Assembly (NCBI RefSeq): GCF_031834595.1
Contig: NZ_CP115541.1
Span: 3,032,501-3,096,500, forward strand
Direction: 5' to 3'
Length of the DNA: 64,000 nucleotides
From: Stenotrophomonas oahuensis
Lineage (GTDB): Bacteria > Pseudomonadota > Gammaproteobacteria > Xanthomonadales > Xanthomonadaceae
Below, piece by piece: positions 17,022 to 27,013 of the stretch (the first letter of the stretch is position 1; every line of letters starts with the position of its first letter). The position numbers and the translations under genes are program-made. The notes beneath the pieces were generated by a model, which saw only the letters and a program-made list of their open reading frames with translations, searched no databases and was not told the origin of the DNA.

Positions 17022-18374
17022 ATGAAGTCTCTGCACATGTTGTTGCGGTTCGCCATTGTGGGCGGACTGATCCTGCTGCTGTTGATCCCCTTGATGATGA
17101 TCCGGGGCGTGATCAGCGAGCGCGAAGCCTACCGCGACGAGGCCTACCTGCGCGTGGCGCAGAGCCGGGCCGGTGCGCAGACCTTGACCGGCCCGATCCG
17201 GGTGGTGCCGTGGCGGGAAAGTCGCCAGGTGGAAACCGTGGACGCGGCCGGGGTGAAGAAGACTGAAACCCAGGTGGAGGACAGCTATTGGCTGCAGATG
17301 CCGTCCAGCTTGGTGGTGGAAGGCAGCATGCAGCCGGACGAGCGCCGGATCGGCCTGTTCCGGGTGCCGGTGTACAGCTGGAAGGCCAAGGTGCGTGCCG
17401 CCTTCAGCCAGGACGACTACCCGGTGCGCGAGGGTCGGGTGTATGGGCAGCCCTACCTGGTGGTGGGCATTGCCGATGTGCGCGGGCTGGTGGGGTCGCC
17501 GAAGCTGGCGGTGGACGGCGAGGCGCTGAGCCTGCAGCCGGGGCTGGGCGATGTCACCGGCATGGGCAAGGGCCTGCATGTGCCGGTGCGTGGCTTCAGC
17601 GACAACGCCGGTGGCGTGCTGGCAGCCAGTACGGTGGAACTGGACCTGGTGCTGGATGGCACGCGCTCGCTGGCGGTGGTGCCGGTGGGTGACGACAGCC
17701 GCATCGCGGTGCAGTCGAGCTGGCCGCACCCGTCGTTCGGCGGCAGCTTCCTGCCCAACCAGCGCACGGTGGATACGCAAGGCTTCAATGCGCAATGGTC
17801 GGTGTCGTCACTGGCTTCGCAGGCGCAGCGCCAACTGCGTGGCAGTGGTGACAACGAACCGGAAACCGTCAGCGTCGAGCTGGTCAATCCCGTGGACATC
17901 TACACCCAGGCTGATCGCGCCAGCAAGTACGGCATCCTCTTCATCCTGCTCACCTTTGTCGGCTTCATCCTGTTCGAGTTGATCAAGGACCTGCGCATCC
18001 ATCCACTGCAGTACCTGATGGTGGGCCTGGCGCTGGCGATCTTCTTCCTGCTGCTGCTGAGCCTGTCCGAACACATTCCGTTCTGGGTGGCGTACGCGGT
18101 GTCGGCAACGGCCTGTATCGGACTGCAGGCGGTATACCTGACCGGCGTGCTGCGCAGCCGTCTGCGCGGTCTGGGGTTTGCGGCGATGCTGACCGTACTC
18201 TATGGCGCGCTGTATGGCCTGCTGGTGTCGGAGAACAACGCGCTGCTGATGGGCTCGCTGCTGTTGTTCGGCGTGCTGGCGGCCGCCATGTGGATCACCC
18301 GCCGGATTGACTGGTATGCGCTGGGGGCGGGCGTGAAGCCGGCGCATGACGCAGGTGACTCTGGCGCTGCGTGA
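17022..18374 (+). CDS. creD: Inner membrane protein CreD
   Basis: The main target of CreBC; it affects envelope integrity and beta-lactam response in pseudomonads and Stenotrophomonas, with no known enzymatic activity. The 450-residue protein has one N-terminal helix (about 8-28, ending LMMIRGVISERE), a large periplasmic domain with YSWKAKVRAAF and a YWLQMPSS stretch, and about five C-terminal helices (290-440) containing KYGILFILLTFVGFILFE and DLRIHPLQY, hallmarks of CreD. GAGGAC precedes the ATG at 17022; a GTG one codon earlier is the alternative. A perfect hairpin follows at 18440. Confidence 0.94.
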   Translation: MKSLHMLLRFAIVGGLILLLLIPLMMIRGVISEREAYRDEAYLRVAQSRAGAQTLTGPIRVVPWRESRQVETVDAAGVKKTETQVEDSYWLQMPSSLVVEGSMQPDERRIGLFRVPVYSWKAKVRAAFSQDDYPVREGRVYGQPYLVVGIADVRGLVGSPKLAVDGEALSLQPGLGDVTGMGKGLHVPVRGFSDNAGGVLAASTVELDLVLDGTRSLAVVPVGDDSRIAVQSSWPHPSFGGSFLPNQRTVDTQGFNAQWSVSSLASQAQRQLRGSGDNEPETVSVELVNPVDIYTQADRASKYGILFILLTFVGFILFELIKDLRIHPLQYLMVGLALAIFFLLLLSLSEHIPFWVAYAVSATACIGLQAVYLTGVLRSRLRGLGFAAMLTVLYGALYGLLVSENNALLMGSLLLFGVLAAAMWITRRIDWYALGAGVKPAHDAGDSGAA

Positions 18375-18427
18375 TTGAATGATTACGGTGCAGGGTCACC
18401 TTCTGACCTGTGCCGCGCATGATTCCA

Positions 18428-21400
18428 ATGAGCGACGTCAAGGGGGGCCAAGGGGCCCCCCTTTGTATTGCATCGACCTCCGGTTCGCTGATTCCGTCCG
18501 CGGAACGACCGCCATTGCCTGAAAACGTCAGCAATCGCACCCACCCATGGCCACCGGTATCTGCCCAGCGGCCAGCAGCAGATGAGGATCTGGCGGTGCA
18601 GGCGCTTGTTGAGCGGATCCTTTGCACCGGCGCACCCCAGGCCGAAACCGTCGTGGGGATGCTGCGCCGGAAGCTGGAAGAGGTGGACGAACCAGAGACC
18701 CGTGCGGCCATCATGGCGCGCTTCGAGCAGGCGCTCATCGGCGAGCCCGGATGGGCCGATGCCATGGCATCGCTGACCCGCAACACGCTGCAGGTCGTAT
18801 TCAACCGGACCGGTTGGTCGGTGCTGTCCGCGGCCATGCCCACGACGGCAGCGCTGTTGGCGGGCGCGCAACTGCTTCAGCAACGCAGCTGGTCCGGGGT
18901 GGCTGCGGTACTGGCCGCGCTGGCTCCGGGTCTGCCTACATTGCGGAGCCACGCAGAGTTCGAGGCGCTGGTTCAGTCGCTGCCGGTTTCCCTGCGCGAC
19001 AGTCTGGCCACACTCAATGACTGGGTGGAGGCGATGGACGCACCTTTCGCACCGCGCCTTCAGCTTGCCCCAGCACTGGCGGTGCTGACTGCGGCACTGC
19101 TGTGGCAGTTGCAGCGGATGCTGCCAGAAGCCCGCGCGCCCCGCCACGGTGTGGCCGCGTTCGTCGCCGCACTACCGATGCACTGGGGGAAGCTGATCGG
19201 ATTGTGGCGTCCCCTTGGTGGCCTGCTGGCTCCGCCTCCGTCTCAGACGGTTCCGCGTCTTATCACCTGGCTGCGTGATCGACCAGGCGAGATCGTGCCG
19301 GCGGCCTCCCTGCCGTTGTCTGCGGCCGCTGTCGTGCCGCTGCCGGCAAAAGGCGGCAGCATCGTCGATATTCCGGACGATCATGCTGGCGCGGTGCGCG
19401 CTGCATCCGGCGCGGCGCGCACCGACCTGGGCCTGCTTGGATTGGGAGGCAGCCTGATGGTGGCCGGTCTGACCATGATCCACCAGGGCTGGAAGCTGGT
19501 GTTCGTCAACGTCCCCGCTGCGACGCCGGACACCGCACCCATCCCGGATTCCTACGCGCGGCCCGTTGCCGAGGTCATTCCGCTGCTGGACGAAATTGTC
19601 GACGTCAGCGGCAATGCCACCGTCTGGGAGGATATCTACACGCGCATTGACGATGCTCCGCTGCAGTCGGTGGACGCGCTGGTCGAGATGGTGCAGCAGC
19701 GGCTGATCGCCAACGCGCTGGTGGACGAGGTGCTGGTCGCGCCCACGCGGGTGCGGCGCGCGGTGAATGACCATAGTCCGTTGCCGGCACCCGCGCTGAA
19801 TCAATCGGTTCAGGTAAACCAGCGGGATGGTCTGCTGGCGGCCAGCAAGCAACTCGTGGATGCCGCCCAGGCGTTGCCTTCCGGCCCTGCGCAGCCAGAG
19901 GAGGCCGTGGTCGGCAACGAGAACCGGGTCGCGCTGGCGATGGCGCGCATGCACCTGCGACGCTGGATGCATCATCACGGAGGTAGCCGCCAGCAGCAGC
20001 ACGCAGCGCTCGAGATTGCACTACGCGCACTGACCTATTCGGACAAACAGCTGGAACGGGTCAGCCTGGGGCTGCCCAACCTGGACCGCCACATCGCCAC
20101 CGAGCTGGTACAGCAGATACAGAGCAGTACCAATCTGACGGTGGATCCGCACGGAATCTACCTCAACACCTTCAGCGAGAGCTTCTGCTGGCCGGACTGG
20201 GAAGCACGCCAGGTGCCCGGTCCGGATCCGGCGATGCGTGGGTGGTACAGCACCTACCCGCGCAATCGCCGCATACGCAGTGGTCTGATCAGCTCGGATA
20301 CGTTGGTGGAAGCCACGCTGCTGCCACCGAAGACCGACGCCGTGCACAGCGGGTTGTACAACAGCGGCGTGCCGGGCACGCATTTCCCCATCGAGGAAGT
20401 GCAGCTCACGCTGGGGCAGTTCAATGACGCAATCAACGGCAGCGACTATCTGGGTAGTTTCCAGAACACGCTGTCCACGTTCATCGGCGCGTGCGAGGGC
20501 CGCGCCGCGCATGCCGAGCGCGATGCCTATCTGGAGGCGATGAGGCAGCGGCTGGCCGGTACTTCCACCCTGCTCAACGCGATGGGCCATCTGGATGAAG
20601 CCGGCCTGTGGCTGATCGATACCCTGCTGCGCTACCCGACCCAGTTCGGCACCGGCACCGGCAACACCACGCTCGGGCGTGCGCTGGCTCTGCCGGGCCA
20701 GGACATCCAGGTGCACGCGTTGAACGCGCAACCGGCCGGTGGCGGCACCGTTCCGCTGTACGGACTGGTGCTGGCCGAGTCGCAGCCGTCTCCGGAGCGC
20801 CGCAAGGGTGCGGTGGTACTGATCTCGCCGACGCGTCTGCCGTTGGTGGAACAATTTACATCACAGGCCGACGCGTTGCAGCGTCTGGCCGGCGAAGTCC
20901 CACACCAGCTGCACAGCTGGGTCCCGTTGCATCTGCATGCCCGCTGGAGCGCAGGCAATGGACCGGTGGTGCTCGGGACGTCGGTCGACGACGATCTGCT
21001 GCGTGCACTGCTCCTGCAGCAGCTCAACCTCCGAAGCGAGCGGCTCAACCACACCCGCGGAGCCAGCGCGGCCGACACGCGCAAGGACTATCTGGCGCTG
21101 GACCGCCGATTGCTGGCGTTGCCGCCGTCGGTGGCGACCCCGATGCTCACTGCGGCCAACGAAGCGGCGACCGCATCCGGCCTGGACCCCTACGATATTC
21201 TCGGTGTTCACTGGCTGGTGCAGCTGGGCGTGCCGTCGCGTGGCGTGCTGCGCAATGCGGAAGTGGAAGACGCGCGCTGGCTGAACAGCATGGCGACCAC
21301 CCGTGGGCTGTTGGAGTTCAGCTACCCGCTGCCTGTGCGTTACGTGGCCGACGCGCTGGAGCGGGCGATTCTCAACCAGACCCGGGTGGCGATTGATACG

Positions 21401-23866
21401 ACGGCACACTATCTGGTTCGCTTCTCAGGCGGCACCGCGAATGTGGCATCGCCCAGTGGCTTCGTACATGACGCCAACCAGAAAACAGGTGCCTGCCGGC
21501 TGGTGGAATGTGCGTTCGACAAGGCCAAGGGATATCCGGACGGGGCACCGGGTTCCAGCGACCTGGGGATCTATACGGCCGATAACAGCACGGTGTACGA
21601 CCAGGACACCGAGGTGGACGGGCTGCTTCCGGGCCTTTTCCTGTCGGTGGTGCGTGGGCTGGATCTGCGCAGCGGTTACCTGGATGCCATCGCGGAATTC
21701 TGGAAGACCCAGCGCGACGAAGTGAAGGTGTGCCTGCGTGGGGTCTACATGTTTTCTGCATGGCAGCAGTTCGCCGAGGGCTCGTTGTCCGCCCACGGGC
21801 TTCAGCTGGCAATCTCCGCCACCGGCTACATGCTGGCCGCACAGGCCGAGGATCGTGCATTCCGATGCCATATGGCCGATGGTTCACAGGTGAGCTGGGT
21901 GAGCATCTATGGCGCGCAGTCCACCTTGATGCGCATCGACCATCAGGGCGGCTCGCAGGTGCTGTTGTATTCGCCGGGGGACAACGTGGCCTTCCGCGAG
22001 TTCTCCGATGCCGCCCAGCTCAGCGCGTGGCTGGGCCGGGTGGTGAACAGCCTGCAGGGACGCAGCTGGCTGGAAGCGTCGTTTGATCTGGCCGACCTGC
22101 AGGATGGATGGTTTTCCAATGGCGTCTCCAGCACGCTCGGGAAGGCACCGGAGGATCTGTTCAAGGGCAACAGCACGGGGCCGGCGATCAATGGCGAAGA
22201 CCTGTTCGACGCCATGGCCACCCGGCTTGAGCAACGCACCGTGAACGATGCAGACACTTTGTTGAGTTCGAACTGGGAGACCTGGCGTGACCTGCTGCAG
22301 CGACGCCTGCAGGTGTTCGACCTGGTAGTCGGATTGGTCAGCATTCCACTTCCCGCGTTGATCCCCGTGGTGGCCGTGGGCGCGGGAATTGAAATGGGAT
22401 TGGGGATCGAGAAAAGCGTGGACGGGCGTACCCAGGCGGACAGGCATGACGGGGCTGTGGACGCGGCGTGGGGCGCGGCAGGTGTGGCGCTGACGGCTCC
22501 TTTCGCGATGGGACGTACGGCGGCCCGGACTGCCGCACTCAGCACCGAAGAGGGGCTGCGGCTGGTGCCGGCGGTACAGGCCATCACCGACGCGGCGGAA
22601 GTGGCGCGTGTCGATCCGCTCGCCAGGCTCAGCGCGCGTTACGCGCAACCGGCCGGTCTGGTGGTCGAAGGTGCCCGACCGGCTGACAACGGCATCTACC
22701 ACTTTGCAGGCAGGCACTACATCCGCCAGGCGGGCAACGTGTACGAGGTGTCGTTCGACAAGTTCAATCGCACCTGGCGGCTGAAGAATCCCAACCCGGG
22801 TCTGATGTACCAGGATCCGGTCCGGCTCAACGCCGATGGCCTCTGGGAGCCGCATACGGAGGTGGGACTGCGCGGCGGCTCGCCGGATCAGCCCTACGTG
22901 TCGCGCAGCACCTCCGCCGATGCATCCTACGTCAATGCCGTGCAGGTGGAGATGCAGCGTTCGACCCAGTCGCTGGACAGCGCCGGTGCGGATTTCCGCT
23001 GGGGCAGGACGCACTGGGAGCGAGTGGCACTGCCTTACGAAGTGCAGCAGGGAGCCAGCCTGGCCAGGATGAAGGAACTTTTCGTCTCCGGCCGCCTGGA
23101 ACCGGCACAGCGGGGCGCGATGTCCGCGATCATCGCGCGGCTGGAACGCACCATGCGGATCGAACGTGCGCTGCGGGTGGAAGAGGCGGTGGCAGCGGCC
23201 GTCGAGGCCAATGAAGGGGCTTTGATTCCGGTGTCGCAGATGATGCTGGAGACCGGCCAAGGCACACGCATGGGCTGGTGCACCGGCATGTCGCGGATGC
23301 TTGCGCTGGGCATGGCCGAAGGCAAGCTGGGCGTTGTCATCCGTAATCTTCGACGGGCGATGCGCCGGCCCAACGAGGGGCTGGGTGCCGAACTGCTGGG
23401 CGCGGTCCGGGACGCGCAGGGGGCCGCGCTGTTGCCGGGTACCGCGTCGGCGCATGCCCCCATTGAGTACACCGACATCGGTCGCTTCCTGAACAGCGTG
23501 AAGGGGGACGCCCAGTTCTTTCTGACCGGCACCTCGCACCACATGGTCGCAGCAGTCAGCGAATTGCCCAATGGCGTCAGGGTTTTCGAGGTAGGCGACC
23601 CCAACATCGGCGTGATCCGCTTCTACAAACTCAGCAAGTTCAACCGCTTCATGCGCTATCTGTTCGGCTCCCGCTACTTCAGCGCGCTGTCGGGCAGCGC
23701 ATCCCGGGCCGGCCGGGAAACCCTGGCTGAAATGTACGGAGCCACCCGAGCGACCAGTCAAGGCGCGGCCACGCAGTTCATGATCCGCCAGGTGGACCCG
23801 CAGAAGCTGATCCGGCAGGCCCGGGCGCGCGGCTGGGACCGCCTGCTGCGGGACGTGCCGGACTGA
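18428..23866 (+). CDS. Giant DUF6543 / dermonecrotic-toxin-like protein with possible C-terminal cysteine protease
   Basis: About 1,812 residues, unlike anything nearby in size. The layout resembles the large toxins of pseudomonads that carry the DUF6543 dermonecrotic-toxin N-terminal domain: a helical N-terminal third with hydrophobic stretches (about 130-165, 215-235 and 335-355); a central region with [14 protein letters not shown] and HGIYLNTFS; a long hydrophobic hairpin at about 1297-1350 ([20 protein letters not shown]) that could insert in a membrane; and a module with [20 protein letters not shown]. The C-terminus has GWCTGMSRM (Cys1618), SHHMVAAV (His1704/1705) and GDPNIG (Asp1724), in the order of C58 (YopT-like) proteases. 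No secretion signal, T6SS or immunity gene is adjacent. The start is uncertain: GTG 18410 and ATGs 18419 and 18428 all lack a good ribosome site. Confidence 0.82.
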   Translation: MSDVKGGQGAPLCIASTSGSLIPSAERPPLPENVSNRTHPWPPVSAQRPAADEDLAVQALVERILCTGAPQAETVVGMLRRKLEEVDEPETRAAIMARFEQALIGEPGWADAMASLTRNTLQVVFNRTGWSVLSAAMPTTAALLAGAQLLQQRSWSGVAAVLAALAPGLPTLRSHAEFEALVQSLPVSLRDSLATLNDWVEAMDAPFAPRLQLAPALAVLTAALLWQLQRMLPEARAPRHGVAAFVAALPMHWGKLIGLWRPLGGLLAPPPSQTVPRLITWLRDRPGEIVPAASLPLSAAAVVPLPAKGGSIVDIPDDHAGAVRAASGAARTDLGLLGLGGSLMVAGLTMIHQGWKLVFVNVPAATPDTAPIPDSYARPVAEVIPLLDEIVDVSGNATVWEDIYTRIDDAPLQSVDALVEMVQQRLIANALVDEVLVAPTRVRRAVNDHSPLPAPALNQSVQVNQRDGLLAASKQLVDAAQALPSGPAQPEEAVVGNENRVALAMARMHLRRWMHHHGGSRQQQHAALEIALRALTYSDKQLERVSLGLPNLDRHIATELVQQIQSSTNLTVDPHGIYLNTFSESFCWPDWEARQVPGPDPAMRGWYSTYPRNRRIRSGLISSDTLVEATLLPPKTDAVHSGLYNSGVPGTHFPIEEVQLTLGQFNDAINGSDYLGSFQNTLSTFIGACEGRAAHAERDAYLEAMRQRLAGTSTLLNAMGHLDEAGLWLIDTLLRYPTQFGTGTGNTTLGRALALPGQDIQVHALNAQPAGGGTVPLYGLVLAESQPSPERRKGAVVLISPTRLPLVEQFTSQADALQRLAGEVPHQLHSWVPLHLHARWSAGNGPVVLGTSVDDDLLRALLLQQLNLRSERLNHTRGASAADTRKDYLALDRRLLALPPSVATPMLTAANEAATASGLDPYDILGVHWLVQLGVPSRGVLRNAEVEDARWLNSMATTRGLLEFSYPLPVRYVADALERAILNQTRVAIDTTAHYLVRFSGGTANVASPSGFVHDANQKTGACRLVECAFDKAKGYPDGAPGSSDLGIYTADNSTVYDQDTEVDGLLPGLFLSVVRGLDLRSGYLDAIAEFWKTQRDEVKVCLRGVYMFSAWQQFAEGSLSAHGLQLAISATGYMLAAQAEDRAFRCHMADGSQVSWVSIYGAQSTLMRIDHQGGSQVLLYSPGDNVAFREFSDAAQLSAWLGRVVNSLQGRSWLEASFDLADLQDGWFSNGVSSTLGKAPEDLFKGNSTGPAINGEDLFDAMATRLEQRTVNDADTLLSSNWETWRDLLQRRLQVFDLVVGLVSIPLPALIPVVAVGAGIEMGLGIEKSVDGRTQADRHDGAVDAAWGAAGVALTAPFAMGRTAARTAALSTEEGLRLVPAVQAITDAAEVARVDPLARLSARYAQPAGLVVEGARPADNGIYHFAGRHYIRQAGNVYEVSFDKFNRTWRLKNPNPGLMYQDPVRLNADGLWEPHTEVGLRGGSPDQPYVSRSTSADASYVNAVQVEMQRSTQSLDSAGADFRWGRTHWERVALPYEVQQGASLARMKELFVSGRLEPAQRGAMSAIIARLERTMRIERALRVEEAVAAAVEANEGALIPVSQMMLETGQGTRMGWCTGMSRMLALGMAEGKLGVVIRNLRRAMRRPNEGLGAELLGAVRDAQGAALLPGTASAHAPIEYTDIGRFLNSVKGDAQFFLTGTSHHMVAAVSELPNGVRVFEVGDPNIGVIRFYKLSKFNRFMRYLFGSRYFSALSGSASRAGRETLAEMYGATRATSQGAATQFMIRQVDPQKLIRQARARGWDRLLRDVPD
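18440..18463 (+). terminator. Perfect 10-bp stem, likely creD terminator
   Basis: AAGGGGGGCC and GGCCCCCCTT flank an AAGG loop and run into TGTATTG. It lies 66 bp after the creD stop, where a terminator is expected, yet inside the first codons of the longest reading of the toxin gene. Confidence 0.6.
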
Positions 23867-23931
23867 GGCCCCCTTTGCCGGCAGGGGCGGGTAAAATCGT
23901 CCCGATTCCGTTGCCTGCACCCGAGCTCTCC

Positions 23932-25335
23932 ATGACCTGCCGCACCCGCTTTGCCCCCAGCCCCACCGGTTACCTGCACATCGGCGGGGCCCGCACCGCG
24001 CTGTACTGCTGGCTGGAGGCGCGTCACCGTGGTGGCGAGTTCGTGCTGCGCATTGAAGACACCGACCGCGAGCGCAGCACCCAGGGGGCGATCGACGCCA
24101 TTCTGGAAGCAATGGAGTGGCTGGGCCTGGATTACGACGAAGGCCCGATCTACCAGACCCAGCGCGTGGCCCGTTACCAGGAAGTGGCCGAGCAGCTGAT
24201 CGCGTCGGGCAAGGCGTACTACGCCTACGAAACCCGCGAAGAGCTCGATGCCATGCGCGAAGCCGCCATGGCCAAGCAGGAAAAGCCGCGCTACAACGGC
24301 GCGGCGCGCGAGCTCGGCCTGCCTTACAAGGATGACCCGAACCGGGTGATCCGGTTCAAGAATCCGCTCGACGGCACCGTGGTGTTCGACGACCTGATCA
24401 AGGGCCGCATCGAGATCGCCAACAGCGAACTGGACGACATGGTGATCTTCCGTCCGGACGGCTTCCCGACCTACAACTTCGCCGTGGTGGTGGACGACTG
24501 GGACATGGGCATCACCGAGGTGATCCGCGGCGACGACCACATCAACAACACCCCGCGTCAGATCAATCTGTACGAGGGCATTGGCGCACCGGTGCCGAAG
24601 TTCGGGCACATGCCGATGATCCTGGACGAGCAGGGGGCCAAGCTGTCCAAGCGCACCGGCGCGGCCGACGTGATGCAGTACAAGGACGCCGGCTACCTGC
24701 CCGACGCCCTGCTCAGCTACCTGGCCCGTCTGGGCTGGTCGCATGGCGACCAGGAGCTGTTCAGCCGTCAGGAGCTGATCGACCTGTTCGACGTGACCCA
24801 CTGCAACTCCAAGGCCTCGCGCCTGGACATGGCCAAGCTGGGCTGGGTCAACCAGCACTTCCTGAAGACCGAGGAACCGGCCGTCATCGTGCCGCACCTG
24901 GTCTACCAGCTGGACAAGCTGGGCCTGGACCTGGCCGCTGGCCCCGCCCCGGCGGATGTGGTGGTGGCGCTGCGCGACCGCGTGCAGACCCTGAAGGAAA
25001 TGGCCGAGAAGGCGGTGGTCTGGTACCAGCCGCTGACCGAGTACGACGAAGCGGCGGTGGCCAAGCACTTCAAGCCGGGCGCGGAATTGGCACTGGGCAA
25101 GGCCGGCGAGCTGCTGGCGGCGCTGCCGGCGTGGACCCTGGAGGGCGTTTCCGCAGCTCTGCACGACACCGCGGCGGCGCTGGACATCGGCATGGGCAAG
25201 GTCGCCCAGCCGCTGCGCGTGGCCATCACCGGCACCCAGGTCAGCCCGGACATCTCACAGACCGTGTTCCTGTCCGGGCGTGAAGAAGCCTTGAAGCGGA
25301 TCGACGTCGCCCTTACTAAAGTACCGAAGGCCTGA
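23932..25335 (+). CDS. gltX: Glutamate--tRNA ligase
   Basis: Charges tRNA-Glu with glutamate. The 467-residue class I synthetase has its HIGH-type motif as HIGG at 16-19 (in [18 protein letters not shown]) and its KMSKS-type motif as KLSKR at 237-241. The remaining anticodon-binding helical half reaches 467. The start is [11 protein letters not shown]; the upstream in-frame extension is not conserved. A TAAAAT -10-like box sits at about 23892, giving a promoter of its own despite only 65 bp to the toxin gene. The zur gene follows 16 bp downstream and may be cotranscribed. Confidence 0.97.
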   Translation: MTCRTRFAPSPTGYLHIGGARTALYCWLEARHRGGEFVLRIEDTDRERSTQGAIDAILEAMEWLGLDYDEGPIYQTQRVARYQEVAEQLIASGKAYYAYETREELDAMREAAMAKQEKPRYNGAARELGLPYKDDPNRVIRFKNPLDGTVVFDDLIKGRIEIANSELDDMVIFRPDGFPTYNFAVVVDDWDMGITEVIRGDDHINNTPRQINLYEGIGAPVPKFGHMPMILDEQGAKLSKRTGAADVMQYKDAGYLPDALLSYLARLGWSHGDQELFSRQELIDLFDVTHCNSKASRLDMAKLGWVNQHFLKTEEPAVIVPHLVYQLDKLGLDLAAGPAPADVVVALRDRVQTLKEMAEKAVVWYQPLTEYDEAAVAKHFKPGAELALGKAGELLAALPAWTLEGVSAALHDTAAALDIGMGKVAQPLRVAITGTQVSPDISQTVFLSGREEALKRIDVALTKVPKA

Positions 25336-25351
25336 CCCCAGGAGAACGCGC

Positions 25352-25837
25352 ATGTCCGCCAAGACCGCTTGTACCGCTCCGCATCATCACGTTCACGACG
25401 CATCCGACTTCGTGAAGGTGGTGGAGCGCGTGTGCGCCGAACGCGGACTGCGCCTGACCCCGATCCGTGCCAATGTGCTGCGGCTGATCGCCGAGGCCGG
25501 CAAGCCGGTGAAGGCGTACGAGCTGCTGGAATGGGTGCGCAACGGCAAGGGCGTCGGTGCTGACGCGCCGCCCACCGTGTACCGCGCGCTGGACTTCCTG
25601 ATGGCCAATGGTTTCGTGCACAAGCTGGAGTCGGTGAATGCCTTCGTGGCCTGCCACCACCCCAGCAGCGCGCAGCATTCGGTGCCGTTCCTGATCTGCA
25701 ACAGCTGCCACAGCGCGGTGGAGCTGGAAGACCGCGAGATTGTCAGCCAGCTGGAAAAGCGCGCGAAGGAACTCGGTTTCCAGCCGCAGGCCCAGACCCT
25801 GGAAGTGCACGGCCTCTGCGCCCGCTGCGCCGGTTGA
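25352..25837 (+). CDS. zur: Zinc uptake regulator Zur (Fur family)
   Basis: Zinc-sensing repressor of zinc uptake genes. Of 161 residues, a His-rich N-terminus (HHHVHD) precedes the winged helix (about 25-95: LRLTPIRANVLRLIAEAGKPVKAYELL is its start, PPTVYRALDFL the recognition helix). The metal-binding half has ACHHPSS, CNSC and the C-terminal CARC; the two CxxC pairs form the structural zinc site as in E. coli Zur. GGAGA precedes the ATG. Likely targets within this window are the TonB receptor and MerC-domain gene at 32.4-35.2 kb, which carry Zur-box-like palindromes. Confidence 0.92.
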   Translation: MSAKTACTAPHHHVHDASDFVKVVERVCAERGLRLTPIRANVLRLIAEAGKPVKAYELLEWVRNGKGVGADAPPTVYRALDFLMANGFVHKLESVNAFVACHHPSSAQHSVPFLICNSCHSAVELEDREIVSQLEKRAKELGFQPQAQTLEVHGLCARCAG

Positions 25838-25849
25838 TATCGATCCGAT

Positions 25850-27013
25850 TCAACGCGACGTGCGATCGCCCGCCGTATCCACCCGCACCACCACCGACAT
25901 CCCCGGCCGCAACCGCGGAGCCAGTTCCTGGTCCGGATCAATCGCGATCCGCACCGGCAGCCGCTGCACCACCTTGGTGAAATTGCCGCTGGCATTGTCC
26001 GGCCGCAGCACGCTGAACTCCGAACCGGTCGCCGGCGCAATCTGCTCCACCCGTCCGGTCAGCCGCTGACCATCAAACGCATCCACCGCGAACGTGGCTG
26101 GCTGGCCGATGCGCATCTTCCAGGTCTGGCCTTCCTTGAAGTTGGCCACCACCCACAAGGTGTCCGGCACCAGGAACAGCAGCTGCGAGCCGGCCGTGAC
26201 GTATTGCCCCAGCCGCACCGACGCTTCACTGACCTGGCCGTCGCGCGGCGCATGGATCACGGTGTTGGCCAGGTCGATCCGGGCCAGTTCCAATTGCGCC
26301 TGCGCGGTGGCCACCCGTGCTTCCAGACCCTTGCGCGCGACCTGGGTGGAGGTCAGCGTTTCCTCGGCGATGCGGATCTGCGCCTGTGACTGCTGCACGG
26401 CCGACTGCGCCGACTGGGTCGTGGTGCGGAACTTGTCGCGCTCGTTCAATGCCACCAGCTGCTGCGCGGCGAGCTCTTCATAGCGCTTGAGTTCATTGCG
26501 TGAGCGGTTCAACTCCGATTGCCCGGCGGCGAGGTTGGCCTGTGCAGCGGCGATCTGTGCGCGATCCTGGGCCTGGGTCTGGTCGGAATTGGCGAGCGCG
26601 GCATTGGCGCTGTCCAGCTCCGCTTCGGCCTGGGCCACCTTCTCCTTGTAGATGCGGTCGTCGATGCGGATCAGCGCATCACCCTGTTTGACCTGCTGGT
26701 AGTCCTTCACCAGCACCTCGGTGACGTAACCGCTCACCTGCGGTGCCAGCACGGTGATCTGTCCGCGCACATAGGCGTTGTCGGTGGTTTCCCAGCTGGT
26801 CTGGAACGGCCACAACGACCACGCACGCAGGATCAGCGCGATGCCCGCCAGCGCGACCAGCACCATGATGATGACCGCGCGCCGGCTGGGGGTGATGTAC
26901 TTCGGCGGTGCCACGGCGGCGGGTGCCGCTGTCGGTGCGGCATCGGTGGGTGGGGGCGGATTGACGTTTTCGTCGTCAGGACGCGGTGGTTGCGAAGACA
27001 TGGAAGGACTCAT
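25850..27013 (-). CDS. emrA: EmrA-type periplasmic adaptor (HlyD family)
   Basis: Membrane-fusion subunit of a tripartite drug efflux pump. The 387-residue protein has a cytoplasmic Pro-rich tail, one helix at about 48-68 (AVIIMVLVALAGIALIL), a lipoyl/beta-barrel start (VRGQITVLAPQVSGYVTEV), a coiled coil rich in Gln and Ala (about 125-230), and a second lipoyl half with TVIHAPRDGQVSEASVRLGQYV. The start at 27013 overlaps the emrB stop (TGATG), favouring it over the ATG four codons later. Its partner is EmrB directly upstream; an outer-membrane channel is not in the cluster. Substrates are unknown. Confidence 0.88.
   Translation of the reverse strand: MSPSMSSQPPRPDDENVNPPPPTDAAPTAAPAAVAPPKYITPSRRAVIIMVLVALAGIALILRAWSLWPFQTSWETTDNAYVRGQITVLAPQVSGYVTEVLVKDYQQVKQGDALIRIDDRIYKEKVAQAEAELDSANAALANSDQTQAQDRAQIAAAQANLAAGQSELNRSRNELKRYEELAAQQLVALNERDKFRTTTQSAQSAVQQSQAQIRIAEETLTSTQVARKGLEARVATAQAQLELARIDLANTVIHAPRDGQVSEASVRLGQYVTAGSQLLFLVPDTLWVVANFKEGQTWKMRIGQPATFAVDAFDGQRLTGRVEQIAPATGSEFSVLRPDNASGNFTKVVQRLPVRIAIDPDQELAPRLRPGMSVVVRVDTAGDRTSR

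Noticed and set aside
18410..23866. Type VI or two-partner secretion locus around the giant toxin
   Set aside because: No VgrG, PAAR, Hcp, TpsB or transport genes are present nearby; neighbours are creD and gltX.
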